This document shows, piece after piece, positions 15,891 through 23,567 of a stretch of DNA of 38,224 nt. Under the pieces are notes generated by a model. The model made no database searches. It was given only the letters and a program-made list of their open reading frames with translations, and had not been told where the DNA came from. Within the stretch, counting starts at the first letter, position 1; every line of letters starts with the position of its first letter. Source of the stretch: Candidatus Omnitrophota bacterium (lineage in GTDB: Bacteria; Omnitrophota; Gorgyraeia; 2-01-FULL-45-10); assembly GCA_016929115.1 (NCBI GenBank), contig JAFGJL010000058.1, positions 1-38,224 of the forward strand, in the 5' to 3' direction. A program made the translations under genes and the position numbers.

Positions 15891-16459
15891 ACATCCTTCT
15901 GCACGTATGCTGCGCTCCATGCGCCATATATCCCATCGAAGAATTGCGAAAGGAAGGCCATCAGGTCGCCGGCCTGTTCTATAATCCGAATATCCATCCC
16001 TATTCGGAGTACCTGAGGCGGCGGCATGAGGTCGAGAAATACTCGAAAGAGCGCGGCCTGAACGTCATCTATGACGACTACGATGCCGAGAAATATTTTG
16101 AGTATATCACCTACAATGAGCATGACCTGAAGGACAGGTGCCCGATGTGCTGGTGGCTGAGGCTCGAGGAGGCGGCGAGGTTCGCGAAGGAGAACGGTTT
16201 CGACGCCTTTACCACGACGCTTTTGGGCAGCCCGTATCAGGACCATGAGGTAATAAAGACCCTATGCGAGGATATCTCCAAACGCGTAGGCCTGGCCGCT
16301 TATTACAAGGATTTCAGGCCGGGTTTCAAGGCCGGCCAGGATAAGGCGCGCGCGCAGGGCATGTATATGCAGAAGTATTGCGGATGCCTCTTCTCAGAGA
16401 AGGAAAGCATAGACAGGAAGGCCCAGAAACTGAAAGACAAGGGCCAGGAAAAGGCATAA
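15887..16459 (+). CDS. queH: Epoxyqueuosine reductase QueH (DUF208)
   Basis: This 190-aa protein begins NILLHVCCAPC (Cys8, Cys9, Cys12) and has RCPMCWW and, later, YCGC clusters, with the family blocks LFYNPNIHPYSEYLRR and TTLLGSPYQDHE. QueH is the non-cobalamin, Fe-S enzyme that reduces epoxyqueuosine in tRNA to queuosine, the last step after QueA. queA and tgt lie 1.4 and 2.5 kb downstream, so most of the tRNA-level queuosine pathway is here. The TTG start at 15887 overlaps the ruvB TGA, implying coupling. Confidence 0.92.
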   Translation: MNILLHVCCAPCAIYPIEELRKEGHQVAGLFYNPNIHPYSEYLRRRHEVEKYSKERGLNVIYDDYDAEKYFEYITYNEHDLKDRCPMCWWLRLEEAARFAKENGFDAFTTTLLGSPYQDHEVIKTLCEDISKRVGLAAYYKDFRPGFKAGQDKARAQGMYMQKYCGCLFSEKESIDRKAQKLKDKGQEKA

Positions 16460-16460
16460 C

Positions 16461-16676
16461 ATGGGATCGATCGGAAGATTGCTGATCGTCACCGGCATCG
16501 TTCTTGTAGTGTTGGGCGCCATATTGACACTCGGCGGGAAGCTGTCGTGGTTCGGCAGGCTGCCCGGCGATATCTATATACAGAGAAAGGGCTTCTCGTT
16601 CTATTTTCCGATCACCACTTCCATTATCATATCAATAGCGCTTTCGCTCATAGCGCTCCTCATCAGGCGGCGATGA
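16461..16676 (+). CDS. DUF2905 family small membrane protein
   Basis: The 71-aa protein has two transmembrane helices (about 5-26 and 47-68) joined by the conserved DUF2905 segment GKLSWFGRLPGDIYIQRKGFSFYFP. The family is widespread and of unknown function. It starts 1 bp after the queH stop, and its TGA overlaps the spoIID-like ATG (ATGA). Confidence 0.88.
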   Translation: MGSIGRLLIVTGIVLVVLGAILTLGGKLSWFGRLPGDIYIQRKGFSFYFPITTSIIISIALSLIALLIRRR

Positions 16677-17839
16677 ACAGACTCCTCCACCTTTTTCTTA
16701 TAGCGGTCTTGTCCGGCCTGCCCCTCACAGCGGCTCCGGCCTTTTGCGCAGAGCCTTCGGAACCGGTCGTCAGGATCCGTATCCTGGACGATGTCGACAG
16801 CGTCACACTCGATTCAAAGAGCACCTACACGGTCACTGCCGCCGGTTCGACAAAGGTATTGCAGGAGGGGTCGTATTTCCCGGTAAAGGTCGCGCCTGTC
16901 GAAAGCGGCCTCATGGTGGGGAAGAAGAGCGTGGCCGAGCCGGCAGTTACCATATGCCCGGATGACGGCGCGGATATCTACGTCGGCAAGAAGAGGTTCC
17001 GCGGCTCTGTCGATATCATCAAAAAAGACGACCTGAAACTGACGGTCATAAACCGCGTGCCCGTGGAGGTATATCTGTACAGCGTCCTCAGGCACGAAGT
17101 CTCGCCGCACTGGCCGCCCGAATCCCTTAAGGCGCAGGCGATAGTGGCACGCACCTTCGCCCTCTACCAGGCGCGCATCAACAGGTCCCGGCAGTATGAC
17201 ATGACAAGCGATATCTATTCCCAGGTATACGGGGGCAGCGCCTCCGAAAAGTGGACTACGACGCGGGCGGTGAAGCTGACCAAGGGTAAGGTCCTGGCAT
17301 ACAAGGGCGACATATTCCCGGCCTATTACCACGCCACCTGCGCCGGGTGGACAGAGGACGCGTCGAACCTCTGGAATATCGATATCCCGCCGCTTGACGG
17401 CGCGGAGTGCGGGTTCTGCTATCACTCGCCGCATTATAGATGGACCTGCGAGATAACGCCCCGGGAGATGGGTAAAAAGCTGAGGGCCGAAGGGCAGGAT
17501 ATAGGTGAGGTTGTTTCGGTGGGGGTGGTATCAAGGAACAGGTCGCGCAGGGTCGAAAAGCTGGATATAAGGGATGACAAAGGCAAGACCGTGACGATGT
17601 CCGCGAAGGACTTCAGGCACATGTTCGGCCCCAACTCGATCAGGAGCACCAATTTTTACATCGTGACGACAGGCGGCTTTTTTTTGGTGGAGGGTTTCGG
17701 ATGGGGCCACGGCGTTGGCTTATGCCAGTGGGGCGCCTACAAGATGGCCAAAGAGGGCGCTACGGCCGAGGAGATATTGCGGCGGTATTATCCGGGCGCG
17801 TCTATAATGACGGCGGATAAGGTCAAGGATAAGTTATAA
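16673..17839 (+). CDS. SpoIID/LytB domain protein (amidase enhancer-like)
   Basis: Start taken at ATG 16673; longer readings overlap the DUF2905 gene. The 388-aa exported protein has a signal peptide (MNRLLHLFLIAVLSGLPL, cleavage near AFCA-E). The SpoIID core follows: VEVYLYSVLRHEVSPHWPPE, LKAQAIVARTFALYQ and, near the C-terminus, EGFGWGHGVGLCQWGAYKMA. SpoIID is a lytic transglycosylase acting on peptide-free glycan; LytB-type relatives stimulate amidases. Here it probably remodels peptidoglycan in the periplasm; no other sporulation gene is seen. Its stop lies in a period-7 array. Confidence 0.9.
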   Translation: MNRLLHLFLIAVLSGLPLTAAPAFCAEPSEPVVRIRILDDVDSVTLDSKSTYTVTAAGSTKVLQEGSYFPVKVAPVESGLMVGKKSVAEPAVTICPDDGADIYVGKKRFRGSVDIIKKDDLKLTVINRVPVEVYLYSVLRHEVSPHWPPESLKAQAIVARTFALYQARINRSRQYDMTSDIYSQVYGGSASEKWTTTRAVKLTKGKVLAYKGDIFPAYYHATCAGWTEDASNLWNIDIPPLDGAECGFCYHSPHYRWTCEITPREMGKKLRAEGQDIGEVVSVGVVSRNRSRRVEKLDIRDDKGKTVTMSAKDFRHMFGPNSIRSTNFYIVTTGGFFLVEGFGWGHGVGLCQWGAYKMAKEGATAEEILRRYYPGASIMTADKVKDKL

Positions 17840-17869
17840 GTTGCCAGTAACCAGTTGTCAGCGGTCATT
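17828..17869. repeat. Heptamer array 3: GATAAGT TATAAGT TGCCAGT AACCAGT TGTCAGC GGTCATT
   Basis: Six units in 7-bp register with AGT conserved at positions 5-7 in the first four. The array begins in the last codons of the SpoIID-like gene and spans the gap to queA. The unit CAGT/CCAGT is like the 'CAGTTATCAGT' style repeats known from cyanobacteria (similarity by memory only). Confidence 0.65.
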
Positions 17870-17873
17870 AGCT

Positions 17874-18899
17874 ATGAAATTATCTGAATTTGACTATCAA
17901 TTACCTAATGAGCTTATTGCCCAGCATCCGCTGCAGGAGCGCGATAAGTGCAGGCTGCTCGTCCTGGACCGGGCCTCGCGAAGGATCGAGCATAAGACCT
18001 TTGACAGCGTCGCGGAATATATGATGCCGGGCGATTGCCTCGTGATGAACAATACTAGGGTCATATCGGCGCGGCTGTTCGGCAGGCGGAAGAGCGGCGG
18101 CAAGGTCGAGATATTCGTCCTCGAGAAGAAGGATCCGGTGTGCGAGGCGCTGGTGCGGCCTTCAGGCCGGCTGAAAGAGGGCGAGCGGATCACCCTTGAA
18201 TCGGGCGACACGGCCGAGTTGTTGGGCAGGGGCGAAGTGGGCCGGATGGTCAGGTTCTCCCGCAAACTCGACGATATTTTGGAAGAGGCGGGCCACATAC
18301 CGCTTCCTCCGTATATCGGCAGGATGGACCGGGAGTCCGACAGGGATGATTACCAGACGGTCTACGGGACGGTCGAAGGCGCCACAGCGAGCCCCACGGC
18401 AGGGCTGCATTTCACTGCGCAACTCATGGAGCGGGTCAAGGGCCAAGGGTCAAGGGTCAAGTTCGTCACATTGCACACCAGTTACGGCACTTTCGCGCCT
18501 GTGAAGTCGGAGGATGTCGCGGCCCACAGGATGCACAAGGAGTGCTTTGAGCTTCCGGCCGAGACCATTGAAGCTATACGCGAGACAAAAAAGAGAGGCG
18601 GTAAAGTGTTCGCGGTTGGAACTACAACGGCGCGTGTTTTAGAACATTGCGCCTCTCAAATTACTCATTGCTCATTACGCATTACTGATTACGGCGGCTA
18701 TACAGGCCTCTTTATTTATCCGGGCTATGAGTTTAAGGTCGTCGACCATCTGATCACGAATTTTCATTTGCCGAAGTCGACTCTTTTGTTGCTGGTGAGC
18801 GCGTTCGCTGGCAAGGAGTCGATATTCGAGGCTTACCGCCAGGCGATAGAGGCGAAATACAGGTTCTTCAGTTACGGCGACGCCATGTTAATATTGTAG
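17874..18899 (+). CDS. queA: QueA, S-adenosylmethionine:tRNA ribosyltransferase-isomerase
   Basis: Start taken at ATG 17874 (MKLSEFDYQLPNELIAQHP), the normal QueA N-terminus; the upstream extension lies in a repeat array. The 341-aa protein has RLLVLDR, VMNNTRVISARLFGRR, GRMDRESDRDDYQTVYG, GATASPTAGLHFT, LHTSYGTFAPV, and the C-terminal TNFHLPKSTLLLLVSAFAGKE with KYRFFSYGDAMLI. It transfers the ribosyl part of SAM to preQ1 in tRNA, giving epoxyqueuosine. Two stretches are coded by heptamer tandem repeats (18434-18461 and 18658-18692). Both lie at positions that vary in length or sequence in the family, and the frame remains intact. Confidence 0.95.
   Translation: MKLSEFDYQLPNELIAQHPLQERDKCRLLVLDRASRRIEHKTFDSVAEYMMPGDCLVMNNTRVISARLFGRRKSGGKVEIFVLEKKDPVCEALVRPSGRLKEGERITLESGDTAELLGRGEVGRMVRFSRKLDDILEEAGHIPLPPYIGRMDRESDRDDYQTVYGTVEGATASPTAGLHFTAQLMERVKGQGSRVKFVTLHTSYGTFAPVKSEDVAAHRMHKECFELPAETIEAIRETKKRGGKVFAVGTTTARVLEHCASQITHCSLRITDYGGYTGLFIYPGYEFKVVDHLITNFHLPKSTLLLLVSAFAGKESIFEAYRQAIEAKYRFFSYGDAMLIL
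18434..18461. repeat. Heptamer array 4 inside queA: GGTCAAG GGCCAAG GGTCAAG GGTCAAG
   Basis: Four 7-bp units within the queA coding sequence, encoding RVKGQGSRVK before FVTLH. Compared from memory with E. coli QueA, this segment has about the normal length, so the repeat either replaced native sequence or expanded over it. Confidence 0.75.
18658..18692. repeat. Heptamer array 5 inside queA: AAATTAC TCATTGC TCATTAC GCATTAC TGATTAC
   Basis: Five 7-bp units with ATT(A/G)C conserved, within queA, encoding QITHCSLRITDYG before the conserved LFIYPGYEF. The unit family (TCATTAC) is unrelated to array 4 in the same gene. The position corresponds to a variable loop in QueA. Confidence 0.78.
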
Positions 18900-18967
18900 C
18901 GTATAGCGGATAGCGTTTAGCGTATAGGGCGACCTAAACGCTATACGCTCTACGCTAAACGCTAAAA
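18897..18967. repeat. Heptamer inverted repeat B (TAGCGTA family)
   Basis: The left arm TAGCGTA TAGCGGA TAGCGTT TAGCGTA (18897-18924) begins with the TAG stop of queA. The right arm CTAAACG CTATACG CTCTACG CTAAACG (18934-18961) is its opposite-strand counterpart. It fills the gap between queA and tgt, and is the same family as elements A and C but with the unit variants in a different order. Confidence 0.85.
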
Positions 18968-18968
18968 A

Positions 18969-20138
18969 GTGAATAATCCGCATATGTTTGAACTCATCCA
19001 CAAAGACAGCTCGTCAAAAGCGCGGCTGGGGAAGCTGAAGACCGGCCACGGCACGGTCAACACGCCGGTCTTTATGCCTGTAGGGACCCAGGGGACGGTC
19101 AAGGCGATCTCCAACAAAGAATTGAAGGAATGCAACGTCGAGATCATCCTGGGTAACGCCTACCATCTCTACCTGCGGCCCGGCATGGATATCATAAAGA
19201 AGGCGGGAGGGCTGCACCCCTTCATGGGATGGGACAGGCCGATCCTGACAGACAGCGGCGGATACCAGGTCTTCAGCCTCGCGGTCCTGCGCAAGTTAAG
19301 CGAGGAAGGCGTGCAGTTCTCGTCTCATATAGACGGCTCTAAGCATTTTCTCACTCCGGAAAAAGCGGTGGAGATCCAGCAGGCGCTGGGCAGCGACATA
19401 ATGATGACGCTCGATGAGTGCGTCCACTATCCGGCGCCTCGGGACTATGTTGAGCAGTCATTGAAGCTGACGATGAAGTGGGCGAAGAGGTCGAAGGAGT
19501 ATTTTGAAAAGCTCAAAAGTCAAAAGTCAAAGGTCAAAGGGGAGCATATGCTGTTCGGGATAGCGCAGGGCGGGACGTATCCGGACCTGCGGAAGCGGGC
19601 GGTCGAGGAGCTCCTGGAGATAGGCTTCGACGGCTACGCCATTGGCGGCGTGAGCGTTGGTGAGCCGGAGGAGCTTATCCACGAGATAGCGGCATATACC
19701 GCTTCGCTCTTGCCCGAAGAGAAGGCGCGGTACCTGATGGGCCTCGGCACGCCGCCGGACATGCTCGAGGCGATAGCCGAAGGCGTCGACATGTTCGACT
19801 GCGTCGTACCCACGCGGAACGGCCGGAACGGCCAGGCCTTCACATGGAACGGGGAGCTGCAGCTCAGGAACGCGGAGTTCAAAGAGGATATGCGCCCCAT
19901 CGACGAAGGCTGCGAATGTTTCACCTGCGCGACGCACACGCGTTCGTACATACGCCACCTCTTCAATACGGATGAGCTTTTGGGGTTGCGCCTTGTATCG
20001 TTGCATAATATACACTTTTATGTTACACTTATAGAGGCTGCGCGCAAGGCGATCGCTAAAGACCACTTTAGCGCGTTCAAACAAGAGTTCATCAAGAACT
20101 ATTCCAAAAAAAAGATGATCCCTCAAGCTGCCAAGTGA
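18969..20138 (+). CDS. tgt: tRNA-guanine transglycosylase
   Basis: The 389-aa protein has GKLKTGHGTVNTPVFMPVGTQ, TDSGGYQVFSL (general acid/base Asp), the nucleophile region MFDCVVPTRNGRNG, and the zinc site CECFTCATHTRSYIRHLF...H. Tgt swaps G34 of GUN tRNAs for preQ1, the step before QueA. Start: GTG 18969 as given, or ATG 18984 (MFELIHKDSSSKARLG), which fits the family N-terminus better; no clear ribosome binding site separates them. A heptamer array (19510-19537) adds about six Lys/Ser/Gln-rich residues (KLKSQKSKVKG) to a loop before MLFGIAQGG. Confidence 0.95.
   Translation: MNNPHMFELIHKDSSSKARLGKLKTGHGTVNTPVFMPVGTQGTVKAISNKELKECNVEIILGNAYHLYLRPGMDIIKKAGGLHPFMGWDRPILTDSGGYQVFSLAVLRKLSEEGVQFSSHIDGSKHFLTPEKAVEIQQALGSDIMMTLDECVHYPAPRDYVEQSLKLTMKWAKRSKEYFEKLKSQKSKVKGEHMLFGIAQGGTYPDLRKRAVEELLEIGFDGYAIGGVSVGEPEELIHEIAAYTASLLPEEKARYLMGLGTPPDMLEAIAEGVDMFDCVVPTRNGRNGQAFTWNGELQLRNAEFKEDMRPIDEGCECFTCATHTRSYIRHLFNTDELLGLRLVSLHNIHFYVTLIEAARKAIAKDHFSAFKQEFIKNYSKKKMIPQAAK
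19510..19537. repeat. Heptamer array 6 inside tgt: AGCTCAA AAGTCAA AAGTCAA AGGTCAA
   Basis: Four 7-bp units within tgt. The family segment between the RSKEYF helix and LFGIAQGG is normally shorter, so this array looks like an in-frame expansion in a surface loop. Confidence 0.75.
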
Positions 20139-20148
20139 GGGATTCATC
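20114..20148 (+). other. Hairpin overlapping the tgt stop, upstream of yajC
   Basis: GATGATCCCTCA pairs with TGAGGGAT(T)CATC (12 bp with one bulged T, 10-nt loop). It includes the last codons and the TGA of tgt and ends just before the yajC ribosome binding site (AAAGGAGGG). There is no T-run, so it is not an obvious terminator. It may affect mRNA processing or the tgt/yajC expression ratio. Confidence 0.5.
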
Positions 20149-20165
20149 ATAAAGGAGGGTGTAAA

Positions 20166-20447
20166 ATGGGGACAGCGCAAAATCCGCTTATGAGCCTGAT
20201 GCCGGTCATATTGATATTCGTGATCTTCTATTTCCTGCTGATACGCCCGCAGAAAAAGGCGCAGGAGGACCACAAAAAGATGGTGGCCGGCCTGCAGAAG
20301 AACGACGATGTCGTCACCGGCGGCGGTATCCACGGCACCATCGTGAACGTCAAGGATGCCACCGTCATGATCAGGGTCGATGACAACGTGAAGATCGAGG
20401 TGTCGAAGAACAGCGTCGTCACGGTCAAGAAGAAAGCGGTGGCGTGA
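20166..20447 (+). CDS. yajC: YajC, Sec translocon accessory subunit
   Basis: This 93-aa protein has one N-terminal transmembrane helix (about 12-28) followed by the signature FLLIRPQKKAQEDHKKMVAGLQKNDDVVTGGGIHGTI. YajC associates with SecDF at the inner membrane. The strong AAAGGAGGG ribosome binding site, position after tgt and direct overlap with secDF are the usual arrangement. Confidence 0.96.
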   Translation: MGTAQNPLMSLMPVILIFVIFYFLLIRPQKKAQEDHKKMVAGLQKNDDVVTGGGIHGTIVNVKDATVMIRVDDNVKIEVSKNSVVTVKKKAVA

Positions 20448-22672
20448 TGAACAAGAACCTCCAGTGGAAGGTAGTCGGCATCATAGCGATAGGGATAGTC
20501 GCGTTATGGTCAATCTGGCCGCCTTTTACGGTCAAGGACAAAGAGGGGAATGTCGTACAGAAGGGCAAGATCAACCTGGGCCTCGACCTTCAAGGGGGTA
20601 TGCACGTAGTCCTGAGAGTCGATACGGAAAAGCTTTCCCCTGAGGCAAAGAAAGACGCCCTGGAAAGGGCCGTCGAGATCATACGGAACAGGATCGACCA
20701 GTTCGGCGTAAGCGAAATGGCCATCCAGAAGCAAGGCAAGGACCGCATAATCGTGCAGCTGCCCGGCGTTACCGAGCGCGAGCGGGCCCTCGAGATCATA
20801 GGCAAGACAGCCCACCTTGAGTTCAAGCTCGTTTCCGACAACCCCGAAGACCTGAAGAAGGCGCTCAATAACGAGCCGGTCGAAGGATATGAAGTGAAGT
20901 ATCTGGAAAGGGAGCGCGCCGGCCGCGAGCCGGTCCTTGTCGCGAAGGACGCGTCCCTTACAGGCGAGTACATCGTGAACGCGAAGACGGAGTTCAGCTC
21001 GCGCGGGTTCGGCGAGCCGTACGTCTCGCTTACCCTTAACCCGAAGGGCGCCGATATCTTCGCCAATTTGACAGCGGCGAATGTTGGCAAGCGCCTGGCT
21101 ATAGTGCTCGACGGCACCGTCCAATCGGCGCCGGTGATAAGGGAGGCGATACCCTCCGGACAGGCCCAGATATCAGGCACTTTCACCGTAGATGAAGCGA
21201 ACGACCTCTCCGTAGTCCTCAGGGCCGGCGCGTTGCCGGCGCCTGTCATCGTTGAAGAGGAGAGGACCGTCGGACCGCTCCTCGGGGCGGACTCTATCAG
21301 GAGCGGTTTGCGTGCCACCATCATCGGCGCCCTGCTCGTTTTCCTGTTCATGGCGGCCTATTACCGCCTTGCCGGCATGGTCGCGAACCTCATGCTTATC
21401 CTCAACCTTTCCTTGATCCTTGCCTGCCTCGCCATGTTCAAGGGGACCCTTACACTGCCAGGCATAGCCGGGCTTATATTGACCATCGGCATGGCGGTCG
21501 ACGCGAACGTCCTTATCTATGAGCGGATGCGGGAGGAGCTCAAGTTGGGGAAGAGCCTGCGCGCGGCGATACCGGCGGGTTTCCACCGAGCGTCCTCCGC
21601 GATCATGGACTCGAACCTTACGACGATCGTCGCGGCCGCGCTCATCTTCAAGTTCGGGACAGGCCCGATACGCGGCTTCGCGGTGACGCTTACCATCGGT
21701 CTTATCGCGAACCTCTTTACCGCGGTCACATGCTCCCGCGTCATATTTGAGTTCCTCTGCGACCAGTTCGATCTCTCGAAGCTGCGCATGATGCAGTTCT
21801 TCCGCGAGACGCATATCGATTTCATAGGCAAACGGAAGATCTGCTACACGCTCTCCGCGATAGTCATAATCATCGGGTTGAGCGCCTTCTTCATGAGAGG
21901 CGAAAAGAACTTCGGCGTCGATTTCTCCGGAGGCACCCTCCAGCAGTACATGTTCGAGAAGCCGGTCAAGGTGGACAGCATACGCTCGGCCCTCAAGGAA
22001 GTCGGCCTCGGAGGCGCCTCCATACAGCAGTACGGCAACCCGAAGGAAGTCATCATAAGGACACCGCAGGACGTCTCCCGCAAACTGAAAGATATCTTTA
22101 ACGAAAAGTTCCAGGATAATAAATTTGACCTGATGCGCGTCGAGACAGTCGGGCCGGCGGTCGGCAAGAACCTGCGGCAGAACGCGGCGACGAGCCTGCT
22201 GCTGGCTATTGCCGGCATCATGATATACGTCATGTTCAGGTTCAACATGAAGTACGCCATCGCCGGCGTGGTCGCGCTATTCCACGATGTCCTCATCGCC
22301 GTGGGCGCGCTTGCCCTGACGCAGCGGCAGTTCGACCTGACCATCGTCGCGGCATTGCTTACGATCGCCGGTTATTCGATCAACGACACGATAGTCATCT
22401 ACGACCGGATACGCGAGAACCTGCGGCTTGTGAAAAAAGGCACGTTCGCCGATGTGGTCAACCTGAGCGTGAACCAGACCTTCTCCAGGACCATCCTGAC
22501 TTCGGCCGTCACCTTGCTTGTCGTTGTCGCGCTTCTTTTGTTCGGCGGCGAGGTGTTGAACGATTTCGCGTTCTGCCTGTTCGTGGGCTTCATCTCCGGA
22601 GTCTATTCCACAATATACATAGCGAGCCCGCTGGTCATAACCTGGCACAAGAAGCACCTGTCGAAACATTAA
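20447..22672 (+). CDS. secDF: SecDF fusion, protein-export membrane protein
   Basis: The 741-aa protein combines SecD (about 1-440) and SecF (about 450-741) in one chain. The SecD part has INLGLDLQGGMHVVL, the periplasmic P1 region, and TM4 motif GMAVDANVLIYERMREEL. The SecF part has KNFGVDFSGGTLQQYMF and YSINDTIVIYDRIRENLR. These are RND-type proton-driven subunits that help pull exported proteins through SecYEG; the conserved Asp residues in the TM4/TM10 motifs are present. ATG 20447 (MNKNLQWK) overlaps the yajC TGA; GTG 20444 is an alternative. SecD and SecF are separate in many bacteria, so the fusion is worth noting. Confidence 0.95.
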   Translation: MNKNLQWKVVGIIAIGIVALWSIWPPFTVKDKEGNVVQKGKINLGLDLQGGMHVVLRVDTEKLSPEAKKDALERAVEIIRNRIDQFGVSEMAIQKQGKDRIIVQLPGVTERERALEIIGKTAHLEFKLVSDNPEDLKKALNNEPVEGYEVKYLERERAGREPVLVAKDASLTGEYIVNAKTEFSSRGFGEPYVSLTLNPKGADIFANLTAANVGKRLAIVLDGTVQSAPVIREAIPSGQAQISGTFTVDEANDLSVVLRAGALPAPVIVEEERTVGPLLGADSIRSGLRATIIGALLVFLFMAAYYRLAGMVANLMLILNLSLILACLAMFKGTLTLPGIAGLILTIGMAVDANVLIYERMREELKLGKSLRAAIPAGFHRASSAIMDSNLTTIVAAALIFKFGTGPIRGFAVTLTIGLIANLFTAVTCSRVIFEFLCDQFDLSKLRMMQFFRETHIDFIGKRKICYTLSAIVIIIGLSAFFMRGEKNFGVDFSGGTLQQYMFEKPVKVDSIRSALKEVGLGGASIQQYGNPKEVIIRTPQDVSRKLKDIFNEKFQDNKFDLMRVETVGPAVGKNLRQNAATSLLLAIAGIMIYVMFRFNMKYAIAGVVALFHDVLIAVGALALTQRQFDLTIVAALLTIAGYSINDTIVIYDRIRENLRLVKKGTFADVVNLSVNQTFSRTILTSAVTLLVVVALLLFGGEVLNDFAFCLFVGFISGVYSTIYIASPLVITWHKKHLSKH

Positions 22673-22691
22673 ACCGGCCTGACAGGAAGCC

Positions 22692-23567
22692 ATGTCAAAC
22701 CACGATTCGTACGAAAAGGGGGAGAAGGGGTCTTTTGTAAGCGTATTGGTCAACGGGGCCCTTTTCATCTTCAAGATCTTCGCCGGCGTAGCCGGCCATT
22801 CGAACGCCATGGTAGCCGACGCCCTTGACACTTTCGGCGACGTCATGACTAGCGGCGGCATGATAGTCGGGTTCAAGATAGCCAAAAAACCGGCGGACGA
22901 AGAGCACCCCTACGGCCACGGCAAGGCCGAATCGATCATCGCCAAGCTCCTCGCCATATTCCTTATTGCCCTCGGCGTCAAGGTAGCGTACAATTCGGTC
23001 CACGCGATGCTTTTCATTAAGACCTATGTCCCCGGCAGGATAGCGCTCGTCGCCGCGGTCGTCTCGATAGCGGTAAAGTTCGGGCTCTTCCGGTACATGA
23101 ACCTTTTGGGAAAGAAGATATCGAGCACCAGCATGGTCGTCTATTCATGGAATATCGCGACCGACGTTTTTTCCTCGCTCGTGGCGCTTATCGGCATCGC
23201 CGGCGCCCGACTGGGCTACACGCTGCTTGACCCCATAGCCGGGCTCATCCTCTCTGTCTTCGTCATACGCACGGGCGCCGTCGCGTTCCACAGGGCCTAC
23301 GATGAGCTGATGGACGCGGCCCCGTCCAAGGCGGTCATAGGCGGCATCCGGGCTATCGCGATGAAGAACAGGGACGTGAAGGCGATCAAGGACGTCAAGG
23401 TGAGGAAGATGGGCCTCGACTTGATGATAGACATGACGATAGACGTCGACAAGGACATGACGGTCGATAAGGGGCACCATGTCACCGACGTGGTCCGGAA
23501 GGACATCCTGAAGAAGGTACAGAACGCGAAAGACGTATTTATACACGTAGAGCCGTTCAAAAAATGA
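22692..23567 (+). CDS. Cation diffusion facilitator (CDF) family transporter
   Basis: The 291-aa protein has about six transmembrane helices and a C-terminal cytoplasmic ferredoxin-like domain (IKDVKVRKMGLDLMIDMTIDVD...HHVTDVV). Family signatures are HSNAMVADALDTFGD (site A D46 and D50) and HPYGHGKAE. In TM5 the usual H-x3-D is N154-x3-D158. CDF proteins exchange Zn, Fe, Mn or Co for protons; the Asn at this selectivity position makes metal prediction unsafe. The stop overlaps the recJ start by 4 bp. Confidence 0.9.
   Translation: MSNHDSYEKGEKGSFVSVLVNGALFIFKIFAGVAGHSNAMVADALDTFGDVMTSGGMIVGFKIAKKPADEEHPYGHGKAESIIAKLLAIFLIALGVKVAYNSVHAMLFIKTYVPGRIALVAAVVSIAVKFGLFRYMNLLGKKISSTSMVVYSWNIATDVFSSLVALIGIAGARLGYTLLDPIAGLILSVFVIRTGAVAFHRAYDELMDAAPSKAVIGGIRAIAMKNRDVKAIKDVKVRKMGLDLMIDMTIDVDKDMTVDKGHHVTDVVRKDILKKVQNAKDVFIHVEPFKK

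Noticed and set aside
16673-17839. Sporulation capability from the SpoIID-like gene
   Set aside because: SpoIID/LytB proteins are widespread in non-sporulating bacteria, and no other sporulation gene is in the window.
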